43,719 bases of DNA. Source: a virus. Numbering within the stretch: position 1 is the stretch's first letter; each line of letters starts with the position of its first letter. The DNA is taken from positions 1 to 43,719 of the IMG/VR virus record IMGVR_UViG_3300036985_002110. The stretch is one strand, 5' to 3'. The notes beneath the pieces were generated by a model that saw only the letters and a list, made by a program, of their open reading frames with translations, ran no database searches and was not told the DNA's origin. Made by a program: the position numbers and the translations under genes. Positions 40,538 to 43,719 of this stretch are shown here, piece after piece.

Positions 40538-40596
40538 GCATCCCGCCGCAAGGCAGACCGGGCATCTTCCCGCGCCCGACGCCGGCTAAGAAATAG
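40417..40596 (+). CDS. Com-like zinc ribbon protein (59 aa)
   Basis: A 59-codon gene from ATG 40417 to a TAG that lies inside a perfect hairpin. The peptide has CPKCGRQLKD (Cys 8 and 11) and CKRC (Cys 31 and 34), the arrangement of Mu Com-like zinc ribbons, which bind mRNA and regulate translation. It ends in a Pro/Arg tail. Only a poor ribosome site is visible, but the codon pattern and paired CxxC motifs make it credible. It overlaps the HTH gene by 121 bases in a different frame. Confidence 0.6.
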   Translation: MQLRAINCPKCGRQLKDVFATEREHKVARECKRCASNWIVSIPPQGRPGIFPRPTPAKK

Positions 40597-40722
40597 CCGG
40601 GCCGTCACTCCCCTTGGTGGCACGGAACGGCGTCGCGGTCGGCTACTGTGCCGAATAGCCGCCGCCCTGGCCCTGGCGCGGCAGGAGACGGGAAAAAAGC
40701 CAGCCGTCACTCCCCTTGGTGG
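40582..40722 (+). repeat. Hairpins and 20-bp direct repeat
   Basis: CCGGCTA-AGAAA-TAGCCGG (40582-40600) is a perfect 7-bp hairpin; CGGCTA...TAGCCG recurs at 40640-40661. GCCGTCACTCCCCTTGGTGG occurs at 40601-40620 and again at 40703-40722, 102 bases apart, both times preceded by an A-rich stretch and a GCC. These repeats open the non-coding block 40597-41108. Confidence 0.8.
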
Positions 40723-40806
40723 AGGCGGACGCCGGGAGTACTTGGCGGCGCGGCGCAAGGCATCAACGGCCTGGGGCGCGGCGGCGACGCCGGGAAGAAT
40801 GCCACG

Positions 40807-40862
40807 CGAACGGCGGGCGAACGAACGGACGCCGAACGAACGAAGGGCGAACGAACGGAAAC
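40807..40862 (+). repeat. 15-bp iteron-like tandem repeat
   Basis: CGAACGAACG begins three consecutive 15-bp units (40818-40832, 40833-40847, 40848-40862), with degenerate partial units on either side (CGAACGG at 40807, CGAATGG at 40863). Short directly repeated units at 1.5 helical turns resemble iterons that bind replication or partition proteins. Confidence 0.75.
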
Positions 40863-40884
40863 CGAATGGCGTGCCGGGTACGAC

Positions 40885-40920
40885 GCCCTGCGCGCAGGGC
40901 ATGCGAGCATGCTGGCATGC
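40885..40920. repeat. 16-bp palindrome and three 8-bp GCATGC units
   Basis: GCCCTGCGCGCAGGGC (40885-40900) is a perfect palindrome. GCATGC, itself a palindrome, follows three times with exact 8-bp period (40899-40904, 40907-40912, 40915-40920). A site for a symmetric DNA-binding protein or a nuclease is plausible. Confidence 0.7.
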
Positions 40921-40965
40921 TGGCGGTGGCGGGCGATCGGTCCGCCCACCGTTCCGCCCCCGCTG

Positions 40966-40990
40966 AAAAAAAAGGCAACCGTGGGGTTGC
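40966..40990 (-). terminator. Hairpin with A8/T8 tract, terminator on the minus strand
   Basis: GCAACC-GTGG-GGTTGC (40975-40990) is preceded by A8 (40966-40973), which becomes T8 behind the hairpin on the minus strand: a good intrinsic terminator for leftward transcription. Rightward it is followed only by ATTTCTC, a weaker tract. No leftward gene is evident upstream of it. Confidence 0.6.
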
Positions 40991-41014
40991 ATTTCTCGCC
41001 GCAGTCGCTACTGT
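40987..41014 (+). promoter_or_regulatory. Putative promoter of the right-hand accessory operon
   Basis: TTGCAT (40987-40992), 16-base spacer, TACTGT (41009-41014), with context CGCTA as in the 36994 promoter. The start would lie near 41021; the leader then begins with CGGTCGC-GGTAGG-GCGACCG (41023-41042), a perfect 7-bp hairpin, and has a second weaker hairpin at 41056-41074. Confidence 0.5.
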
Positions 41015-41108
41015 CTGGGCATCGGTCGCGGTAGGGCGACCGGCGCACCCTACGCCTTCCCCACTACGGGGAGGCGGGGACGGGGGCGATAGCTGGAGAC
41101 TTTCACGG

Positions 41109-41261
41109 ATGGCAACGACGACACAACAACGTAGCACGATCGTGCGTGGAGGGCAAGGCCGGACGGCGCGATCGGTGCGGGACGACGGGATCGGATGGAT
41201 CGTGCTCACGGCGGTCGCGCTTGGCACGCTGGCCTTGCTCGCGGCGGGGGGAGCGTCGTGA
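41109..41261 (+). CDS. Small membrane protein (50 aa)
   Basis: ATG 41109 after GGAG (41094-41097, rather far). The 50-residue product has a basic, hydrophilic N-terminal half (residues 1-28, many Arg and Thr) and one hydrophobic helix (about 30-47: WIVLTAVALGTLALLAAGG). An N-in topology with cytoplasmic basic head is expected. Its stop overlaps the start of the next gene by four bases. Single-helix membrane proteins in phage accessory regions often interfere with superinfection or host membranes; no specific role can be shown. Confidence 0.6.
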   Translation: MATTTQQRSTIVRGGQGRTARSVRDDGIGWIVLTAVALGTLALLAAGGAS

Positions 41262-41530
41262 CGGCTTGGGACGGGGAAGGGCCGGAAGGGCCGGACGCGG
41301 CGGACGATTGGGCGACGCCGCCCGATACGTTCCTGACGGAGCACTACGGGGACCGCGAGGAAGCATTCCGGTCCGCCCGCGATGCCGCCGCCATGTACGC
41401 GGCAGAAAAAGTCATCGGCGCGGGCTGGCGCATCGCCCCTTACGGGGAGGACGGCTGGCGCATCGTCGCCCCCGACGGCGAACGCTATGGTGTGCTGGCG
41501 GACTGGAACGAGTTCGGGGGGCGCGGGTAA
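41258..41530 (+). CDS. Acidic hypothetical protein (90 aa)
   Basis: GTG 41258 follows GGGGGAG and overlaps the membrane-protein stop (GTGA). The product is acidic (Asp/Glu-rich), with two similar blocks, GWRIAPYGEDG and GWRIVAPDGERYGV (about 56-77), i.e. a repeated 'GWRI' strand-turn. This looks like a small beta domain. Unknown function. The stop overlaps the next start by one base. Confidence 0.65.
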   Translation: MTAWDGEGPEGPDAADDWATPPDTFLTEHYGDREEAFRSARDAAAMYAAEKVIGAGWRIAPYGEDGWRIVAPDGERYGVLADWNEFGGRG

Positions 41531-41775
41531 TGCGCTACTATATCGCAGCCTTTTCCGCCGACGCGCGGCAGGTGCTCGGCAATCTGGACGGGCAAGCCGC
41601 GCTCGGTGACGTCCGCCGCCCGATGCGGTGTCGCGCGTGGCGGATCATCGCCAGCGGGCGACGCCTTCCGCATTGGCGGCCCGACGTTACGTCGTGGCGT
41701 CTGGTGGACGCGGACGGGCGGATTGTGGCGGCATATCCGGCATATCCGGCATATCCGCTGAAGGGGGGCTCGTGA
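41530..41775 (+). CDS. Hypothetical protein with triplicated AYP end (81 aa)
   Basis: ATG 41530 overlaps the preceding stop. The product is basic in the middle (RRPMRCRAWRIIASGRRLPH, about 30-49) with a WRLVDADGRIV strand pair, and near its end AYP is repeated three times, encoded by three perfect 9-bp copies of GCATATCCG (41731-41757). The 9-bp repeat is A/T-richer than the surroundings and may change copy number without frameshift. The middle resembles phage proteins of the 'WRI...D..G' type. Function unknown. Confidence 0.6.
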   Translation: MRYYIAAFSADARQVLGNLDGQAALGDVRRPMRCRAWRIIASGRRLPHWRPDVTSWRLVDADGRIVAAYPAYPAYPLKGGS

Positions 41776-42014
41776 AACTCCCCCCGGACTTCCCCGCCCG
41801 CCTACGGGCGGCGCGGGCGGCGGCGGGCCTGACGCAACGTGCCACGGCGGCGCGGGCGGGATTGCATCCCGTCGCATACGGAAGAATTGAACGCGGCGCG
41901 GATCATCCCCGGGCGGGGACGCTGCGCGCAATTTGCCGCGCCTTGTCGGCTTCGGCGGATTCGTTGTTGAGCTTGTCACGAAACCCTAACCCCGCCAACG
42001 GCGGGAAAGATTGA
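41772..42014 (+). CDS. XRE-family HTH regulator (80 aa)
   Basis: GTG 41772 overlaps the previous stop and follows a GGGGGG run. Residues about 8-62 are a classic Cro/CI helix-turn-helix: LRAARAAAGLTQRATAARAG, then a recognition helix with PVAYGRIERG, and the third part LRAICRALSASADSLL. The family binds operator DNA as a dimer. It is the second HTH repressor candidate (the other is at 36712-36954), and the nearest candidate operators are the palindromes at 40885-40920. It belongs to the right-hand operon. Confidence 0.85.
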   Translation: MKLPPDFPARLRAARAAAGLTQRATAARAGLHPVAYGRIERGADHPRAGTLRAICRALSASADSLLSLSRNPNPANGGKD

Positions 42015-42017
42015 GCC

Positions 42018-42404
42018 ATGCAAACCGAAAGCAAGGCGGCGCAGAAGCGCCGCGACAAGGCGGCGCAAGCGGCGGATAGGCTCCGCCGGTATCTCAAGCC
42101 GGGAAGCGTAGTCTACGCCACGGTCCGTGCGGTTAGCCGTTCCGGAATGACGCGGCGAATCGACCTCTACACAATCGCCACCGACGATAACCGCGACGGG
42201 GGGCGGCCATGGCTGGCCTGCCTTAGCGGTCTTGCCGCCGACGCCCTAGGCTGGCCGGTGGACGACGATGGCGTCCGGGTGGACGGGGGCGGGATGGACA
42301 TGCGCTACCACTTGGTCGAGTGCCTTTCCTTCGCCCTTTTCGGATTCGCGCGAAAGCCGGAAGGCGGCTACGCCGTGGAACAACTGCGCATGGAGGCGTT
42401 CTGA
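42018..42404 (+). CDS. Conserved phage protein with VSRSGM motif (128 aa)
   Basis: ATG 42018, three bases behind the preceding stop. After a basic helix (1-25), the segment LKPGSVVYATVRAVSRSGMT (about 26-45) and, later, GVRVDGGGMDMRYHLV (about 85-100) match a widespread phage protein of unknown function with pattern 'L.PG..VY..LR.VSRSGM.R.I...' and 'GVKV.G.GMDM..HLV'. The repeated strict residues suggest an enzyme or DNA mimic; I know no established activity. The stop overlaps the next start. Confidence 0.78.
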   Translation: MQTESKAAQKRRDKAAQAADRLRRYLKPGSVVYATVRAVSRSGMTRRIDLYTIATDDNRDGGRPWLACLSGLAADALGWPVDDDGVRVDGGGMDMRYHLVECLSFALFGFARKPEGGYAVEQLRMEAF

Positions 42405-42775
42405 TGATGTCTCGCCGTGGTTCGGCGATGCACGCCGCCGAAATAATCGCGTGGGCATGCGACGGTGCCGTCTACTGCCCGGATTGCGAGCCCGCGCCGA
42501 CAAGCCGGGCCGCCGCCGTCGGGCACGATGACGAGGCCGCGCTTGCTGGCTCCACTTGCGACGCCTGCGCGTGCTTCTACGTTGCCGGCTGTGACGGGTG
42601 GCAGCCGCACGACGCAGCCCCGTACTACGCTTGGTCGCGTTGCGACGCGTGCAACGCGCAGCGGCCCGTGGCGGATTACCGGCAAGCCCGGCGCGACGCG
42701 TGGCGCGGGCGGCTAGTGTGCTGCCGTGGCGCACGCGTCCGCGTCCGCCGCGCCACGGAAGGAGGCGAAGAATGA
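42404..42775 (+). CDS. Cysteine-rich protein (123 aa)
   Basis: ATG 42404 overlaps the previous stop (TGATG); ATG 42407 is adjacent. Eleven cysteines include CPDC (about 25-28), CDACAC (about 51-56), CDAC (about 79-82) and the C-terminal CC, so two or three zinc ions may be bound. Pattern and Trp-rich segments (GWQPHDAAPYYAWSRCDAC, about 64-82) resemble small phage zinc-ribbon proteins with rubredoxin-like knuckles. Function unknown; position before another accessory gene with Cys motif suggests a related pair. Confidence 0.7.
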   Translation: MMSRRGSAMHAAEIIAWACDGAVYCPDCEPAPTSRAAAVGHDDEAALAGSTCDACACFYVAGCDGWQPHDAAPYYAWSRCDACNAQRPVADYRQARRDAWRGRLVCCRGARVRVRRATEGGEE

Positions 42776-43161
42776 GCCGCCCCGCAGTGTGCCACCGCGA
42801 CGGCACGGTGACGTATTGGTCCGTCGTGCAGCAGCGGTACCTTCGCCATCCGGCGTCGCGCCCGCTGCCCGCCGACGATGCCGCCGCGCTACCGCCCGAC
42901 GAACGTCGGCGCGTCCGGCGGCACCTGCCGGTCGACTGTGACTGCGGACGCCTGACCGATGCGGCGTGCCCATGGCGCGGGCCGTGGCGCGATACGGTGG
43001 CGGTAGAGTACGTCCCCGAATGGGTGCGGGAGTCGCACCGCGCCGCCCGCAATTCGGGCACCTACCCCGCGAACGGTGCGGTGCGCGCCCGGGTGCATCG
43101 GCAATGCGCGGCGGACTTGCTGGCCCACGCCGGGGAATGGGCGCGCATCGTCCGCCCCTAG
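42772..43161 (+). CDS. Hypothetical protein with DCDCGR motif (129 aa)
   Basis: ATG 42772 after GGAGG, overlapping the previous stop by four bases. The product begins with a beta-like segment (CHRDGTVTYWSVVQQRY, about 7-23), has CDCGRLTDAAC (about 56-66), a possible zinc site, and a helical, Arg/Ala-rich C-terminal third. It is the last gene of the right-hand operon. A GC-rich hairpin starts four bases after its stop. No family recognised. Confidence 0.65.
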   Translation: MSRPAVCHRDGTVTYWSVVQQRYLRHPASRPLPADDAAALPPDERRRVRRHLPVDCDCGRLTDAACPWRGPWRDTVAVEYVPEWVRESHRAARNSGTYPANGAVRARVHRQCAADLLAHAGEWARIVRP

Positions 43162-43165
43162 CCTA

Positions 43166-43196
43166 GCGGCGGGGGCGGGATACCTCGCCCCGCCGC
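43166..43196 (+). other. 9-bp GC hairpin between accessory operon and small terminase
   Basis: GCGGCGGGG (43166-43174) pairs with CCCCGCCGC (43188-43196) around a 13-base loop. There is no T tract, so it is not a typical terminator. Its position before terS fits a packaging-site or mRNA-processing structure. Confidence 0.45.
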
Positions 43197-43217
43197 GCCG
43201 TCGCCACGGTGGCCCGC

Positions 43218-43700
43218 ATGGCCACCGATCGCCGCTACGATTCCGCCCTCGCGCCCGATGCGCGTGCCGCCCTTCTTGCCCATGTTGCGGAAGGCGGCAC
43301 CGTCGATTCCTACGCGCGGACTCCGGGAGCGGCGACAACGCGGCAAGTGTGGCGCGCCCTCGCTGGCGACCCTGGTCTTGAGGCGGAGTTTCGTTCGGCG
43401 CGGCGCATCGGTGCGGAATCGCTGGCGGAATCGACGCTGGCGACGGCGCGAACGGCATCGGATCATCCTGACGATGTCGCGCATCGACGCCTCCAGGTGG
43501 ACACGATGCGATGGCTGGCGCGGTCGTGGGCACCGGCCACCTACGGCGATGCAAGCCGGGTGACGCACGCCGGGGACGCCGCTGCGCCGGTGGTGGTGAC
43601 GGATGCCGAGCGCGCAGCTCGCATCGCGGCGATCCTCGCGAGCGCGGCGCAAGGCCAAGGCAAGGCCAGCGACGGCGAAGGCGCAGGCGACGCCAGCTAG
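43218..43700 (+). CDS. terS: Terminase small subunit
   Basis: 160-residue DNA-recognition subunit of the packaging motor. Start ATG 43218 (an in-frame GTG lies at 43209). Residues about 10-50 form an HTH-like N-terminal domain (LLAHVAEGGTVDSYARTPGA), then EFRSARRIGAESLAEST (about 56-72) and the family-typical HRRLQVDTMRWLARSWAPATYGD (in two parts, about 89-113), comparable to 'R.RLQ.D..KW....L.PKKYGD'. An acidic/Gly-rich tail ends it. It lies at the right end of the window while terL is at the left end, supporting circular permutation. Confidence 0.88.
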   Translation: MATDRRYDSALAPDARAALLAHVAEGGTVDSYARTPGAATTRQVWRALAGDPGLEAEFRSARRIGAESLAESTLATARTASDHPDDVAHRRLQVDTMRWLARSWAPATYGDASRVTHAGDAAAPVVVTDAERAARIAAILASAAQGQGKASDGEGAGDAS

Positions 43701-43719
43701 GTGGCGTGTCGGGCGGGCG

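Noticed and set aside
40582-40920. CRISPR array
   Set aside because: The repeats differ in class and spacing; there are no uniform repeat-spacer units and no cas genes.
40423-40992. Minus-strand 189-codon frame with repeated PPRGVTA segments
   Set aside because: The 102-base spacing of the 20-bp repeat is a multiple of three, which produces repeated peptides by chance; composition and lack of a start signal argue against a gene.
40716-41108. Upstream extension of the 41109 membrane-protein frame
   Set aside because: It translates the iteron repeats into Arg/Gly-rich nonsense; the hydrophobic protein has its own ATG.
12851-43719. tRNA genes
   Set aside because: A few T-loop-like strings (for example GTTCGACC near 15650) lie inside genes and have no matching acceptor stem.

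Overview
The window looks like the (near-)complete genome of an uncultured, short-tailed (podovirus-like) tailed phage. The small terminase sits at the extreme right (43218-43700) and the large terminase at the extreme left (1182-2729), so the two window ends are probably neighbours on a circularly permuted or circular map. The virion genes follow the plan of Bordetella phage BPP-1 / Burkholderia phage BcepC6B-type podoviruses: large terminase, GNAT acetyltransferase, head-tail connector (portal), Bbp19-like protein, scaffold, capsid, Bbp16-like cement protein, tail adaptor, nozzle and three T7 gp14/15/16-like internal virion proteins. An outer-membrane-type lipoprotein (9685-9927) points to a Gram-negative host. 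Putative promoters use TTGAC/TTGC -35 boxes and TAC/TAG-type -10 boxes set so close to the start codon that several lead genes look leaderless. I cannot name the host. No tRNA, rRNA, CRISPR array, integrase, transposase, DNA polymerase, RNA polymerase or recognisable endolysin was found.

Layout. 1-393: hairpin-rich DNA without a convincing gene, ending in a promoter and two inverted repeats in front of a small gene (394-687). 836-2729: a small gene and the large terminase. 2771-10229: acetyltransferase, portal, then a run of small virion or fibre-type genes that includes two pairs of tandem paralogues (5810/6250 and 6813/7681), a holin-like membrane protein and a lipoprotein. 10278-12775: Bbp19-like protein, scaffold, capsid and cement genes, bounded by their own promoter-like element and a strong terminator. 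12855-30922: tail and injection proteins, including an SGNH-esterase/tail-adaptor fusion and a 2543-residue internal protein. 30931-31422: a possible small RNA, the late-region terminator and a small membrane peptide. 31423-36723: early genes for replication initiation (DUF1376 protein plus DnaC-like loader), two alanine-rich paralogues, small zinc and coiled-coil proteins, and a RusA-type resolvase. 36712-36954 on the minus strand: a small HTH repressor facing a second early operon (37032-40014) with a PP-loop protein, YqaJ-type exonuclease and RecT annealing protein. 40053-40596: three overlapping small regulators. 40597-41108: a non-coding block dense with repeats. 41109-43161: small accessory genes. 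43218-43700: the small terminase.

How the parts fit. The phage seems to load the host replicative helicase with its own initiator and loader, and to process DNA with an exonuclease/RecT pair plus RusA, giving concatemers for terminase packaging. The most striking signals are not in the proteins: (1) a duplicated promoter-like element, ACGGGGTACAT-N14-GTACCTA, at identical distance from a GTG start before 2771 and before 10278; (2) the repeat block 40582-41042; (3) iteron-like repeats and G/C homopolymers inside the initiator gene; (4) an 80-bp perfect repeat joining the two alanine-rich genes.
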